Source of the DNA: an uncultured Pelagibacteraceae bacterium
Lineage (GTDB): Bacteria > Pseudomonadota > Alphaproteobacteria > Pelagibacterales > Pelagibacteraceae
Assembly (NCBI GenBank): GCA_902594675.1
Contig: CACJNE010000008.1
Span: forward strand, 1-64,000
Reading direction: 5' to 3'
DNA: 64,000 nucleotides
Under the pieces are notes generated by a model. It was not told where the DNA came from. It did no database searches and saw only the letters and a list, made by a program, of their open reading frames with translations. The position numbers and the translations under genes are program-made. Shown in pieces: positions 8,422 through 18,346 of this stretch (the first letter of the stretch is position 1; the number at the start of each line of letters is the position of its first letter).

Positions 8422-10314
8422 ATGAATTTTAAAAATCTAGCCATGTGGGCAGTGATAGTAATTCTGACTATCGGCTTATATAATATGTTTAAGAGTCCTC
8501 AAGGATCTATAAATCAAAAAAATAATATAATCTTTTCAGAGTTTTTAACGCAAGTAGATAATGGGCGAGTGGTTCAAGTAGAAATTCAAGGAAAGAATAT
8601 TAAAGGTGTCATGTCTAATGGAGAAACTTTTAATACTTATGCTCCGGAAGATCCTAACCTAATTCAAAAATTGAGTGATAAGGGTGTTAGTATTTCAGCA
8701 AGTCCGTTAGAGGAAAAAATGCCTTCTTTATTTGGAATACTTTTATCTTGGTTTCCAATGTTACTTTTAATAGCTGTATGGATTTTCTTCATGAGACAGA
8801 TGCAAGGTGGCAAAGGTGGAGCTATGGGTTTCGGAAAATCTAAAGCTAAAATGATGAACGAGGTAAAAGGTAAAGTCACATTTAATGATGTAGCTGGAGT
8901 TGAGGAGGCAAAAGAAGAGGTTGAGGAGGTTGTAGAATTTTTAAAAGATCCAAAAAAATTTAGTAGATTGGGTGGTAAAATACCTCGTGGTTGTCTTCTT
9001 GTTGGACCTCCTGGAACGGGTAAAACTTTACTAGCTAGAGCAATAGCAGGAGAAGCTGGAGTTCCATTTTTTACAATATCAGGCTCAGATTTTGTAGAAA
9101 TGTTTGTTGGTGTTGGTGCTTCAAGGGTAAGAGACATGTTTGAACAAGGTAAAAAACACTCTCCTTGCATAATATTTATTGACGAGATTGATGCTGTTGG
9201 AAGAAGTAGAGGTGCTGGTCTAGGTGGTGGAAACGATGAAAGAGAACAAACTCTAAATCAGTTGCTTGTAGAGATGGATGGATTTGATACTAATGAGGGT
9301 GTAATAATAATTGCAGCAACTAATAGACCTGATGTACTTGATCCAGCTCTTTTAAGACCAGGAAGATTTGATAGACAAGTAGTAGTTTCCAATCCTGATA
9401 TCATTGGAAGAGAAAAAATACTTAAAGTCCATGCCAAAAAAATATCTATGGCACCTGATGTTAACTTGAGGACGATTGCTAGAGGAACACCAGGATTTTC
9501 TGGCGCAGATTTAGCAAATTTAGTAAACGAAGCTGCACTACTAGCAGCACGAAAAAATAAAAGAATAGTTACTTACATAGAATTTGAAGAGGCAAAGGAT
9601 AAAGTAATGATGGGTTCAGAGAGAAGATCTATGGTAATGAGCGAGGAAGAAAAAAGACTAACTGCTTATCATGAGGCTGGTCATGCTATAGTTACAATTA
9701 ATGAGAAAGCTGCTTATCCTATCCATAAAGCAACAATTATACCTAGAGGTAGAGCATTGGGAATGGTTATGCAACTACCAGAGAGAGATGAGGTATCACA
9801 AACAAGAGAGCAATTACACGCCCAAATGGCTATAGCTATGGGAGGAAGAGTTGCAGAGGAGATCATATTTGGAGAAGATAAGGTGACTACAGGTGCGTCA
9901 AGCGATATAGAGCAAGCAACAAAAAGAGCAAGAGCTATGGTTATGAGAGCAGGTTTGAGTAAAGAATTGGGTCCAGTTGCATATGGTGAAAATGAAGAAG
10001 AAGTCTTCCTTGGTAGATCAGTCGCAAGACAACAGAATATGTCTGAAGAAACCGCAAGAAAAGTAGATAGCGAAATCCGAAAATTTGTAGATAAAGGATA
10101 TGATAGAGCAAAAAAAGTTTTAACAGATAAAATTGATGATTTACACAAACTAGCCAAAGCATTACTGACTTACGAAACATTGACCGGTGAAGAGATTGAG
10201 GACATAGTAAATAAAAATATATATCCAAAAAATAAAGAAGACCTAAAAGTTGAAGATGACGATCAAAGCTCAGCACTTGGTTCAATGGGCTTAAAACCGA
10301 AGATAGTGCACTAG
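8422..10314 (+). CDS. ftsH: ATP-dependent zinc metalloprotease FtsH
   Basis: Membrane-anchored AAA+ protease that degrades misfolded membrane proteins and regulators such as sigma-32 and LpxC in E. coli. Two N-terminal membrane helices lie at about 5-22 and 102-125. The Walker A motif GPPGTGKT is at about 195-202, with Walker [12 protein letters not shown] following. The zinc motif HEAGH is at 417-421. Length (630) is typical. Its known regulators HflK and HflC are encoded in the same window at 35.7-37.6 kb, and a sigma-32 gene at 14.8 kb. Confidence 0.98.
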   Translation: MNFKNLAMWAVIVILTIGLYNMFKSPQGSINQKNNIIFSEFLTQVDNGRVVQVEIQGKNIKGVMSNGETFNTYAPEDPNLIQKLSDKGVSISASPLEEKMPSLFGILLSWFPMLLLIAVWIFFMRQMQGGKGGAMGFGKSKAKMMNEVKGKVTFNDVAGVEEAKEEVEEVVEFLKDPKKFSRLGGKIPRGCLLVGPPGTGKTLLARAIAGEAGVPFFTISGSDFVEMFVGVGASRVRDMFEQGKKHSPCIIFIDEIDAVGRSRGAGLGGGNDEREQTLNQLLVEMDGFDTNEGVIIIAATNRPDVLDPALLRPGRFDRQVVVSNPDIIGREKILKVHAKKISMAPDVNLRTIARGTPGFSGADLANLVNEAALLAARKNKRIVTYIEFEEAKDKVMMGSERRSMVMSEEEKRLTAYHEAGHAIVTINEKAAYPIHKATIIPRGRALGMVMQLPERDEVSQTREQLHAQMAIAMGGRVAEEIIFGEDKVTTGASSDIEQATKRARAMVMRAGLSKELGPVAYGENEEEVFLGRSVARQQNMSEETARKVDSEIRKFVDKGYDRAKKVLTDKIDDLHKLAKALLTYETLTGEEIEDIVNKNIYPKNKEDLKVEDDDQSSALGSMGLKPKIVH

Positions 10315-10319
10315 CATTA

Positions 10320-11369
10320 ATGAATGAATATTACACTAGAGCGTGTAATTTTTATTACGGAACAGTATCAAAAGCATATATTAAAAAAAGAAAATCTATC
10401 CCTCTTAATGGGTATAATCATATCTCTTTTGATAAAATAGAAATCGTTGATAGAAGAAAAACTAAAATTATTAATCTCAAAGATATAGGTAAACTTCCAA
10501 ATAAATTAAGAAATAAAGTTAATACAGATCTAAAAAATATTAAAAAAAAGAGATCCTTTAAAAAATTAAATTTATCCAACATCCCAATATTAATGGGCGT
10601 AATTAATTTAACTCCAGATAGTTTTTCAGATGGTGGTAAATATAATAAAAAAACTTTAGCAAAAAAACGTGTGAATAGCTTATTATCAAGCGGTGCAAAA
10701 ATAATTGATGTAGGAGGAGAGTCTACAAGACCAGGTGCAAATGATATTCATCCTAGGAAAGAATGGGATAGAATCAAATTTGTTTTAAAAATTTTAAAAA
10801 ATAAAAAAAGTTTTGTTTCATTAGATACTAGAAAAAGTTTTGTGATGGAGAAAGCTTCCAAAATGAAAATAGATCTTATAAATGATGTATCTGGACTAAG
10901 TTATGATTCCAAAACTATAAATTATTTAAAAAAAACAAAAAAACCTTTTGTAATTCATCATATGAAAGGAACACCAAAAAATATGCAAATTAAACCTAAA
11001 TACAAAAATGTACTACTTGATATTTATGACTTTTTTGAAACAAAATTAAAATACCTGAGAAAACAAGGAATTAAACACAATAATATTATATTAGATCCAG
11101 GAATTGGGTTTGGAAAAAATTTGAAACATAATATTACCCTTTTAAAGAATATTTCTATTTTTCATTCATTGGGCCTTCCTGTAATGTTAGGTTTATCAAG
11201 AAAGAGATTTATTAAAGATATTTCAAAAAAAAATGATACAAAAGAGAGAACTGGCGGAACTGTATCCTCATGTATTCAAGCATATCTGCAAGGAGTTCAA
11301 ATTTTAAGAGTTCATGACGTTAAAGAAATCAATCAAGCATTTAAAGTGTTTAAAGAATTACAAAATTAG
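10320..11369 (+). CDS. folP: Dihydropteroate synthase FolP
   Basis: Joins 4-aminobenzoate to hydroxymethyl-dihydropterin pyrophosphate in folate synthesis. The family core begins near residue 91: GVINLTPDSFSDGG, then GGESTRPGA, HHMKGTPKNMQ, LDPGIGFGKN and LGLSRKRFI. The protein has about 85-90 extra N-terminal residues before the core, rich in Lys and Tyr, giving 349 residues against about 280 for E. coli. No internal start near the core is clearly better. It sits 5 bases after ftsH and 2 bases before glmM. Confidence 0.93.
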   Translation: MNEYYTRACNFYYGTVSKAYIKKRKSIPLNGYNHISFDKIEIVDRRKTKIINLKDIGKLPNKLRNKVNTDLKNIKKKRSFKKLNLSNIPILMGVINLTPDSFSDGGKYNKKTLAKKRVNSLLSSGAKIIDVGGESTRPGANDIHPRKEWDRIKFVLKILKNKKSFVSLDTRKSFVMEKASKMKIDLINDVSGLSYDSKTINYLKKTKKPFVIHHMKGTPKNMQIKPKYKNVLLDIYDFFETKLKYLRKQGIKHNNIILDPGIGFGKNLKHNITLLKNISIFHSLGLPVMLGLSRKRFIKDISKKNDTKERTGGTVSSCIQAYLQGVQILRVHDVKEINQAFKVFKELQN

Positions 11370-11371
11370 TA

Positions 11372-12715
11372 ATGATTAAAAAATATTTTGGCACTGATGG
11401 AATTAGAGGAAAAGTTAATGGTTCTAAAATAAATGGTGAAATGTTTTTTAAATTTGGCTTAGCAGCTGGAAAATATTTTAAAAATCTTAAAAAAAGTAAA
11501 CAAACAGCAATAATTGCAAAAGACACTAGATTATCGGGTTATATGCTAGAACCGGCACTAGTGTCTGGATTGGCATCAGCTGGAATGCATATTTATACTT
11601 TGGGACCGCTACCAACAAATGGTTTGGCTATGCTAACAAAAAAAATGAGAGCAAATTTGGGTATAATGATTACAGCTTCACATAATCCATATCATGATAA
11701 TGGTTTAAAGCTGTTTGGACCTGACGGACTTAAACTGTCTGATAAAATCGAAAAAAAAATTGAAAAGTTAATTGACTCAAAAATTACAAAAAATCTGTCT
11801 GCACCTATCGAATTGGGCAGGGTTAAAAGACTAGAAGATGCAAATGATAATTATTTAAAAATATTAAAACAAAATTTTCCTTCCTCTTTTAGTTTAAAAG
11901 GAATTAAAATTGTTTTAGACTGCGCTAATGGCGCTGGTTATAAAGCTGGTCCTGAATTATTTAAATCATTAGGTGCCAAAGTATTCAAAACTGGCACTTC
12001 TCCTAATGGATTTAATATTAATCTTAAATCTGGATCAACTAATCCGAGCAAAATTTGTAAAATGACAAAAAAAAACAAAGCCCATATAGGAATTGCATTA
12101 GATGGTGATGCAGACAGAATTATAGTCTGTGATGAAAAAGGTAGAATTATTGATGGAGATAAAATTCTTGCAATGTTGGGAGAAAGATGGAAAAGAAAAA
12201 AGATATTGAAAGGTGGAGTGATTGGGACACTAATGTCAAACTATGGCTTAGAAAATTTTTTTAAAAAAAATAAAATTAGGTTTTTAAGATCAAATGTAGG
12301 TGATCGGTACGTTAAAGAAAAAATGAAAAAAAATAAATTTAATTTAGGAGGAGAGCAATCTGGCCATATTATACTAGGAAAGTTTGCAACAACTGGTGAT
12401 GGATTATTAGTAGCTTTGGAAATCCTTTTTTCTTTAAGAAAAAGAAAAAAAACAAGTGAACTTTTCAATAAATTTAAACCCACTCCCCAAATATTAGAAA
12501 ATGTGGAAGTTAGAGACAAATCAATAATAAATAGTAAGAGATGTAAAAAAGCAATTTCTCAAGCAAATAACATTATAAAAAATAAAGGCAGAATACTGGT
12601 TAGAAAATCTGGCACTGAACCTAAAATAAGAATTATGAGCGAGTCAGAAAATCCAAGTTTAAATAAATTATGTGTTAAAATTATAAAAAAATCTATTCAG
12701 GAAATTGAAAATTAA
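11372..12715 (+). CDS. glmM: Phosphoglucosamine mutase GlmM
   Basis: Interconverts glucosamine-6-phosphate and glucosamine-1-phosphate for UDP-GlcNAc, peptidoglycan and LPS synthesis. The phosphoserine loop TASHNP has the catalytic S103, the metal loop DGDADR is at about 244-249, and a C-terminal phosphate-binding motif reads RKSGTEPKIR. The length of 447 residues is typical. The stop overlaps the start of thiD by 11 bases. The ftsH-folP-glmM order is common in proteobacteria. Confidence 0.96.
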   Translation: MIKKYFGTDGIRGKVNGSKINGEMFFKFGLAAGKYFKNLKKSKQTAIIAKDTRLSGYMLEPALVSGLASAGMHIYTLGPLPTNGLAMLTKKMRANLGIMITASHNPYHDNGLKLFGPDGLKLSDKIEKKIEKLIDSKITKNLSAPIELGRVKRLEDANDNYLKILKQNFPSSFSLKGIKIVLDCANGAGYKAGPELFKSLGAKVFKTGTSPNGFNINLKSGSTNPSKICKMTKKNKAHIGIALDGDADRIIVCDEKGRIIDGDKILAMLGERWKRKKILKGGVIGTLMSNYGLENFFKKNKIRFLRSNVGDRYVKEKMKKNKFNLGGEQSGHIILGKFATTGDGLLVALEILFSLRKRKKTSELFNKFKPTPQILENVEVRDKSIINSKRCKKAISQANNIIKNKGRILVRKSGTEPKIRIMSESENPSLNKLCVKIIKKSIQEIEN

Positions 12716-13517
12716 ATCTAAAATACTAATAATTGCAGGTTCAGACTCCTCTGGAGGAGCAGGTATTCAAGCAGATATTAAATCAGTTACCTCACTTGGT
12801 TCATACGCCATGACTGCAATTACGGCAGTAACAGCCCAAAATACAACAGGTGTTAAGTCTATAACACCAATACCTTGTAAAGAAATTATAAATCAAATCG
12901 AATTTACCTCAAATGATATTAAGCCAGATTCAGTAAAGATAGGAATGTTGCATTCAACTGAAGTAATAAATTCTGTTTTAAAATCAATAAAAAAATTGAG
13001 ATTAAAAAAAATAATTTTAGATCCTGTTATGGTTGCGAAAGGTGGGGCAAGGCTTATTGATGATAAAGCAATTTTAGTTCTTAAAAAAAAACTAATAAAT
13101 AAAGTAGATTTAATTACTCCAAATATTCCTGAAGCAGAAATATTAACTAAAATGGAGATTAAATCTATGTTGGATATGAAAAATACAGCAAAAAAATTGT
13201 TAGATTTAGGTGCTAAGAATGTTTTAATTAAAGGTGGTCATTTAGGTTCTAAAATTTTGAAAGACATATATATAAACAAACAAGAAACTGTAATATTTAC
13301 TAATAAAAAAATTCAAACAAAAAATACTCATGGAACTGGATGTACTTTATCAAGTGCGATTGCAACTTACTATGGATGTGGAAAAACTCTAAAGAAATCT
13401 TGTGAGTTAGCGATTAGATATGTAAACAATGCTATTAAGACAAGGCCAAAGCTTGGAAAAGGGAATGGACCAATTAACCATTTAAATAGTTTTATTATAG
13501 AAAAGAAATTCAGATGA
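12705..13517 (+). CDS. thiD: Hydroxymethylpyrimidine (phosphate) kinase ThiD
   Basis: Ribokinase-fold kinase that phosphorylates HMP and HMP-phosphate for thiamine synthesis or salvage. The N-terminal signature is [17 protein letters not shown] at about 10-26, and the C-terminal anion-hole motif is [13 protein letters not shown] near 207-219. Length is 270. The start used is TTG, overlapping glmM. No TPP riboswitch precedes it, as expected for a gene inside an operon. No other thiamine gene is in the window, so it may serve salvage of HMP-type precursors. Confidence 0.94.
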   Translation: MKIKSKILIIAGSDSSGGAGIQADIKSVTSLGSYAMTAITAVTAQNTTGVKSITPIPCKEIINQIEFTSNDIKPDSVKIGMLHSTEVINSVLKSIKKLRLKKIILDPVMVAKGGARLIDDKAILVLKKKLINKVDLITPNIPEAEILTKMEIKSMLDMKNTAKKLLDLGAKNVLIKGGHLGSKILKDIYINKQETVIFTNKKIQTKNTHGTGCTLSSAIATYYGCGKTLKKSCELAIRYVNNAIKTRPKLGKGNGPINHLNSFIIEKKFR

Positions 13518-14809
13518 ATAATGTAGTTGTTGTTGGGTCTCAGTGGGGTGATGAAGGAAAAGGGAAGATAGTTGATTGGTTATCTAGCGAAGCAGAGGTT
13601 GTTGTAAGATTTCAGGGAGGACATAATGCTGGTCATACTTTAGTTATCGATGGTGTTACTTATAAATTAAGATTGTTACCTTCAGGAATTGTCAGAAAAA
13701 ATAAAATTTCTATTATAGGAAATGGAGTCGTAGTAGATCCATGGGCACTTCTTGAAGAGATTGAAGAAGCTAAATTTAAAGGTGTAGAGATTAATGAAAA
13801 TAATCTGATACTGTCAGAAGCTGCTACATTAATTTTACCATTTCATAGAGAGATGGATGAAATAAGGGAAGATTCTGCAGGTAAATCAAAAATCGGAACA
13901 ACAAGAAGAGGAATTGGCCCAGCTTATGAAGATAAGGTAGGAAGGAGATCTATAAGAGTGATGGATCTTGCATCCAAAAAAAATCTTAAAAATAGATTGA
14001 CCATAGTTTTGGAACATCATAATGCAATCCGAAAAGGATTAGGTAAACCAATATATGAAAAAGATAAATTAGTTGATGATTTGTTAAAAATAGCTCCAAA
14101 TATTTTAAAATATTCAGCACCTGTTTGGAGAAAAATAGATCAATTTAAATCAGAAAATAAAAAGATTTTATTTGAGGGAGCTCAAGGAATATTACTTGAT
14201 GTTGACCATGGCACTTACCCATATGTAACTTCATCCAACACAGTTGCGTCCTCAGCAGCAACAGGATCTGGATGTGGTCCAAACTCAATAAACTATGTAT
14301 TAGGAATTACAAAAGCATATACTACAAGGGTAGGCGAAGGACCTTTCCCAACAGAACTTATAGATGCTATTGGTAATCATTTAGGTGAAAAGGGACATGA
14401 ATTTGGAACTGTTACTAGTAGAAAAAGAAGATGTGGGTGGTTCGATGGCGTTTTAGTAAGACAAACAATAAAGATTTCAGGTATTGATGGAATAGCATTA
14501 ACAAAATTAGATGTGTTAGATGAACTTGATGAAATAAATTTTTGTATAGCTTATGATTTAAATGGAAAAAAAATAGATTATTTTCCTGCTGCTGTAGAAG
14601 ATCAATTAAATGTTAAACCAGTTTATAAAAAATTTGTAGGTTGGAAATCCAAGACTCAAGGCATTAAAAAATTTAAAGATTTACCTGATAACGCAAAGAT
14701 TTATGTTAAAGCCATTGAAGAATTCATTGAAACAAAAATATCAAGTATTTCAACTAGCCCAGAGAGAGAAGATACTATTCTTTTAATAGATCCATTTAAT
14801 AATTATTAA
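13514..14809 (+). CDS. purA: Adenylosuccinate synthetase PurA
   Basis: GTP-dependent first step from IMP to AMP. The N-terminal [16 protein letters not shown] motif includes catalytic D13, and GGHNAGHTL supplies the catalytic histidine near 41. Later motifs are [34 protein letters not shown] and [12 protein letters not shown]. Length (431) is standard. It overlaps thiD by four bases and ends seven bases from the convergent rpoH stop codon. Confidence 0.98.
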   Translation: MNNVVVVGSQWGDEGKGKIVDWLSSEAEVVVRFQGGHNAGHTLVIDGVTYKLRLLPSGIVRKNKISIIGNGVVVDPWALLEEIEEAKFKGVEINENNLILSEAATLILPFHREMDEIREDSAGKSKIGTTRRGIGPAYEDKVGRRSIRVMDLASKKNLKNRLTIVLEHHNAIRKGLGKPIYEKDKLVDDLLKIAPNILKYSAPVWRKIDQFKSENKKILFEGAQGILLDVDHGTYPYVTSSNTVASSAATGSGCGPNSINYVLGITKAYTTRVGEGPFPTELIDAIGNHLGEKGHEFGTVTSRKRRCGWFDGVLVRQTIKISGIDGIALTKLDVLDELDEINFCIAYDLNGKKIDYFPAAVEDQLNVKPVYKKFVGWKSKTQGIKKFKDLPDNAKIYVKAIEEFIETKISSISTSPEREDTILLIDPFNNY

Positions 14810-14816
14810 TTGTATT

Positions 14817-15707
14817 TTAGTTAGCAGGTAGCAGATTTTTTGATTTTGCAGAATTGAGCATATGTTTTTGAAGTTTTTCAAAAGCTTTGTTTTCTATTTG
14901 TCTTACTCTTTCCCTGCTTATTTTGTATTTTTTACTTAATTCATCTAAAGTAGCTGGTTCATCAGTCAACCTTCTAGAGTATAAAATATTTTTTTCTCTA
15001 TCATTTAAAATTTTTATTGAGTCTTGAAGAAGATCTTTTCTTTGATCCATCTCATCATTTTGAGCAATTTTTAATTCATGGTCCATTTCGTTATCAACTA
15101 CCCAGTCTTGCCATTCATCTCCATCTTCACCTATAGGAGCGTTTAAAGATTGTTCCTTTCCAGAAAGTCTTCGATTCATAGAAACTACTTCATCCGGGCT
15201 CACAGAAAGCCTTTTTGCAATATCTTCAACATGTTCTTTTCTTAGATCACCTTCAGATTTTGGAGCTATTTGATTTTTAATTTTTTTTAAGTTGAAAAAA
15301 AGTTTTTTCTGGGCTGTTGTAGTTCCTATTTTTACTAAGCTCCATGATCTTAAAATATATTCTTGTATAGAAGCTTTAATCCACCACATCGCATAAGTCG
15401 CAAGTCTAAAACCTTTCTCCGGTTCAAATTTTTTAACTGCTTGCATCAAGCCAACATTTCCCTCTGAAATCATTTCATTAAGTGGCAAACCGTAGCCTTT
15501 ATACCCCATTGCAATCTTTGCAACTAATCTTAAATGGCTGGTCACTAGTTTTTCTGCAGATTTAATATTTCCAGTTGATTGCCAATTTTTTGCCAACATA
15601 TACTCTTCCTCAGCTGCTAGCATTGGAAATTTTTTAATTTGTGAAAGATACGCAGCTAAACCACCTTCATTAGAAAGTGTTGGCAAGTTATATGTATTAT
15701 TGTTCAT
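14817..15707 (-). CDS. rpoH: RNA polymerase sigma-32 factor RpoH
   Basis: Heat-shock sigma factor. Region 2 is clear (EYMLAKNWQSTGNIKSAEKL, then FRLATYAMWWIKASIQEYIL). The RpoH-specific box QKKLFFNLKK lies near residue 133, which separates it from RpoD. Region 4 ends with ISRERVRQIENKAFEKLQKH. Length is 296. It directly follows rluD on the minus strand (50-base gap), an arrangement common in alphaproteobacteria. Likely targets in the window include ftsH and degP, but no heat-shock promoter was identified. Confidence 0.96.
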   Translation of the reverse strand: MNNNTYNLPTLSNEGGLAAYLSQIKKFPMLAAEEEYMLAKNWQSTGNIKSAEKLVTSHLRLVAKIAMGYKGYGLPLNEMISEGNVGLMQAVKKFEPEKGFRLATYAMWWIKASIQEYILRSWSLVKIGTTTAQKKLFFNLKKIKNQIAPKSEGDLRKEHVEDIAKRLSVSPDEVVSMNRRLSGKEQSLNAPIGEDGDEWQDWVVDNEMDHELKIAQNDEMDQRKDLLQDSIKILNDREKNILYSRRLTDEPATLDELSKKYKISRERVRQIENKAFEKLQKHMLNSAKSKNLLPAN

Positions 15708-15757
15708 AAGATGTATTTATTTAATAAATAAATCAATTTTTACAATGCTTTTATTGT

Positions 15758-16732
15758 TTAGTTTTTTCTTAGTTTTTTTAAAATTTTTTCCAAATTATTA
15801 GGTAATTTTGACGAAAATTCCAGCCTTTCATTGCTCCTCGGATGATTAAAACCCAATTTTTTGGCATGGAGAAATTGTCTCTCAAGAGCACTTATGTATT
15901 CGTTAAGTTCATGATTAATATTAATAAATTTTTTATATTTTTTTTTATATTTCTTATCACCTAAAATATGATTACCTTTGTTAGACAGGTGAACTCTAAT
16001 TTGATGAGTTCTCCCTGTTTCTAACTTGCATTCCACAAGACTGAAAGTTGGGGTTTTATTATTTTCAAATATCTCTAAAGTTTTATAATTCGTTATAGCT
16101 TTTTTACCTTTATTTGACGAGACTTCCATCATTTGTCTATTTCTTGAACTTCTTACAATTAATGTTTCAATTTTTCCATTTTGAGGCCTTATTTTACCCC
16201 AGACTAATGCTTGATAGACTCTTGTAATAGTATGTTTAGAAAATTGATTAGATAAATTCTCATGCGAAAAGTTATTTTTAGCAATAACAATTAATCCAGA
16301 TGTGTCTTTATCTAATCTATGAATAATACCTGGTCTTAATTCATTTCCTATATTTGATAAATTATTGCCGGTATAGTTAATTAACGCATTTACAATTGTA
16401 TTGTCATAATTTCCTGGTCCAGGATGCATTGAAATTCCAGATGATTTGTTTATTACAATCAAATCTTCGTCTTCATGAATTATTTCAAGAGGATATTTAA
16501 ATGCTGCAAGTGTTTCTTTTTTTGGTTCTACAATTTTAAAAAATACTTCATCATCAACTTTAACTTTTTTGGATGGGTCAGTTACAATTATATTATTTAT
16601 TTTTAAATTATTTTCTAAAATTAAATTTTTTACTCTAGATCTACTTAACTTATCGTTATGATTTGATAATAAAACATCTATTCTCAAATTTTTTTCTTTA
16701 TTTTTAACTTTTATATTTATATTACTTTTCAT
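15758..16732 (-). CDS. rluD: Pseudouridine synthase, RluA/RluD family
   Basis: Converts uridines of 23S rRNA helix 69 or related RNA sites to pseudouridine. An N-terminal S4-type RNA-binding domain (about residues 10-60) precedes the catalytic domain, whose HRLDKDTSG motif carries the nucleophile D141 in the numbering used here. The ATG at 16732 was chosen: a start 12 codons further upstream would run 15 bases into the antisense strand of tRNA-Arg. Length from this start is 324. RluD rather than RluC is favoured by the rpoH neighbour, but specificity cannot be proved. Confidence 0.9.
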   Translation of the reverse strand: MKSNINIKVKNKEKNLRIDVLLSNHNDKLSRSRVKNLILENNLKINNIIVTDPSKKVKVDDEVFFKIVEPKKETLAAFKYPLEIIHEDEDLIVINKSSGISMHPGPGNYDNTIVNALINYTGNNLSNIGNELRPGIIHRLDKDTSGLIVIAKNNFSHENLSNQFSKHTITRVYQALVWGKIRPQNGKIETLIVRSSRNRQMMEVSSNKGKKAITNYKTLEIFENNKTPTFSLVECKLETGRTHQIRVHLSNKGNHILGDKKYKKKYKKFININHELNEYISALERQFLHAKKLGFNHPRSNERLEFSSKLPNNLEKILKKLRKN

Positions 16733-16753
16733 ATTAATATAATTATACAATAT

Positions 16754-16830
16754 GCGCTTGTAGCTCAACTGGATAGAGCGCCAGATTTCGGCTCTGGAGG
16801 TTCAGGGTTCGACTCCTTGCGGGCGCACCA
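16754..16830 (+). tRNA. tRNA-Arg (anticodon TCG)
   Basis: A 77-base cloverleaf. The acceptor stem is GCGCTTG with CGGGCGC (two G-T wobbles). The D arm contains TAGCTCAACTGGATAGAGCG, the anticodon stem is CCAGA/TCTGG with loop TTTCGGC (anticodon TCG, reading CGN codons), and the T-arm contains GGTTCGACTCC. CCA is encoded. It sits 21 bases from the rluD start on the other strand and abuts the antisense ABC permease stop codon with zero spacing. Confidence 0.97.
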
Positions 16831-17622
16831 CTACTCTCCCATGTTGATTAAAGTACCCTTATTTTTTGCAGCATTGAATGAATAATAAAATAAAATAATT
16901 GAAAGTATGAAATAAACAGCATTCCAAATAAAAGCATTATAGATATTTTCAATATCTACAGTTTGATTAATTAATATATTTCTTGCCTCCTCAAATATAT
17001 ATACTAATGGTAAAATATAAGCTATTTTCTGAAACAGCTCAGGAAGGGTATCAATAGGGTAATAAATACATCCAAATGGAGCAAGTAAAAACATTGTTGA
17101 CCATGCTATATTCTCGAAAGATGGACCAAATCTAAGTAACCCTGAAGAAACTAAAATTCCTAGAGTAATCCCAAAAATATAAAGACTAAGAAATAGAAAA
17201 AACAAAAATATTCCTAAGTCTAAAATTGATATTCCAAATAAAGGAGAAGTAAGTAAAATTGCCGGGACTAGGCCAATTAAAGACCTTATTAAAGCTGTTA
17301 TAACGAGTGATGTTAAAATTTCTCCAATTTTCATAGGAGCTATGAAAAGATTAGTAAAATTTCTACTCCATATCTCCTCTAGAAAAAGCATATTAAAGCC
17401 AATACTTGTTCTGAATAAAAAATCATAAAGTATTGCACAAGTTAAAATTACACCAACGGCATTGTTGTAATATGTTGTATGTGTAGCAAAAAAATTGGAG
17501 ATAAATCCCCATAAAGTAATTTGAATGGTTGGCCAGTAAACTAGATCTAAAATTCTAGGAAATGATCTAGTAATGAGATAAAAATGTCTTAAAAATAAAC
17601 CGTATATTCTAGTTAAACTCAT
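16831..17622 (-). CDS. ABC-2 type transporter permease
   Basis: Membrane subunit of an ABC exporter. The 263 residues include about six hydrophobic segments, from the N-terminal third (about 60-75 and 100-130) through 140-165 to a final one near 225-250. The motif LEEIWSRNFTNLFIAPMK in the first half is typical of ABC-2 permeases of the drug/polysaccharide type. It overlaps its ATPase gene by 14 bases. The last codon abuts the 3' end of tRNA-Arg on the opposite strand. Substrate unknown. Confidence 0.85.
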   Translation of the reverse strand: MSLTRIYGLFLRHFYLITRSFPRILDLVYWPTIQITLWGFISNFFATHTTYYNNAVGVILTCAILYDFLFRTSIGFNMLFLEEIWSRNFTNLFIAPMKIGEILTSLVITALIRSLIGLVPAILLTSPLFGISILDLGIFLFFLFLSLYIFGITLGILVSSGLLRFGPSFENIAWSTMFLLAPFGCIYYPIDTLPELFQKIAYILPLVYIFEEARNILINQTVDIENIYNAFIWNAVYFILSIILFYYSFNAAKNKGTLINMGE

Positions 17623-18346
17623 TTTTACTCCTTGAAAGTTTTAAGAAAACTTCTTCTAAGTTTGTTCTTCCATGTTTAGCGATCAAATCATCAGGTTTGC
17701 CTTGGTCAATAATTTCTCCATTTTTCATCATTAGCACTGACTTACATAAGCGTGTAACTTCACTCATATTATGAGAAGCTAAAAGTATTGAGATTTTTTT
17801 TTCTCTTTTATATTCCTCTAAAAATGTTCTTATAAAATCCCCTACTTCTGGATCTAATGATGCAGTTGGCTCATCGAGTAAAAGCACTCTTGGTTCATTA
17901 ATTAATGCTTTTGCTAGGCTAACTCTATTTTTTTGACCCGACGATAATTCACCAGTAATACTATTTAATAATTCTCCTATTCTCAGTTTATCAGATAGAT
18001 ATTCAATTCTCTCCTTAATGTTTTGAACCTTATAAAGTTTAGAATAAACATATAGGTTCTGCTTTACAGTAAGTTTCTTTGGTAATTCAATATATGGAGA
18101 TATAAAATTAATAATTTCAAGTATTTCAATTCTATTATCTTCAAGTTTGAGATTATTAATAAATATTTCTCCACTTGTGGGTTTTAACAAACCAAGCAAC
18201 ATTCCAATAGTTGTTGTTTTTCCTGAACCATTTGGACCTAGTAAACCAAGAATTTCATTCTCCTCAATTTTGAAAGAAATACCTTTCACAGCCTCTTTTT
18301 TTCCATAATTTTTTTTTATATCTCTTACTTCAATTAAACTTTTCAT
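17609..18346 (-). CDS. ABC transporter ATP-binding protein
   Basis: Nucleotide-binding subunit, 245 residues. Walker A GPNGSGKTT is near 35-43, the ABC signature LSSGQKNRV near 135, and Walker B LLLDEPTASLDP near 155, with the switch histidine in LLASHNMSE. It belongs to the class paired with ABC-2 permeases, matching the downstream gene, with which it overlaps by 14 bases. The start overlaps the tsaC stop by four bases, so the three genes are probably one transcript. Confidence 0.92.
   Translation of the reverse strand: MKSLIEVRDIKKNYGKKEAVKGISFKIEENEILGLLGPNGSGKTTTIGMLLGLLKPTSGEIFINNLKLEDNRIEILEIINFISPYIELPKKLTVKQNLYVYSKLYKVQNIKERIEYLSDKLRIGELLNSITGELSSGQKNRVSLAKALINEPRVLLLDEPTASLDPEVGDFIRTFLEEYKREKKISILLASHNMSEVTRLCKSVLMMKNGEIIDQGKPDDLIAKHGRTNLEEVFLKLSRSKNEFN

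Noticed and set aside
8664-9170. 168-codon open frame antisense to ftsH (similar long antisense frames at 9714-10157, 45601-46212 and 4272-4613)
   Set aside because: These mirror the codon pattern of strongly conserved genes on the other strand, have no recognisable motifs and no plausible start context.
12705-12740. TPP riboswitch before thiD
   Set aside because: thiD starts inside glmM, leaving no leader sequence, and no TPP-motif sequence is visible.
16733-16768. Longer start for rluD at 16768
   Set aside because: It would overlap tRNA-Arg on the other strand by 15 bases, and the added residues do not belong to the S4 domain.
16754-16830. tRNA-Arg as an integration site
   Set aside because: No duplicated tRNA 3' end, integrase or foreign segment lies within reach on either side.
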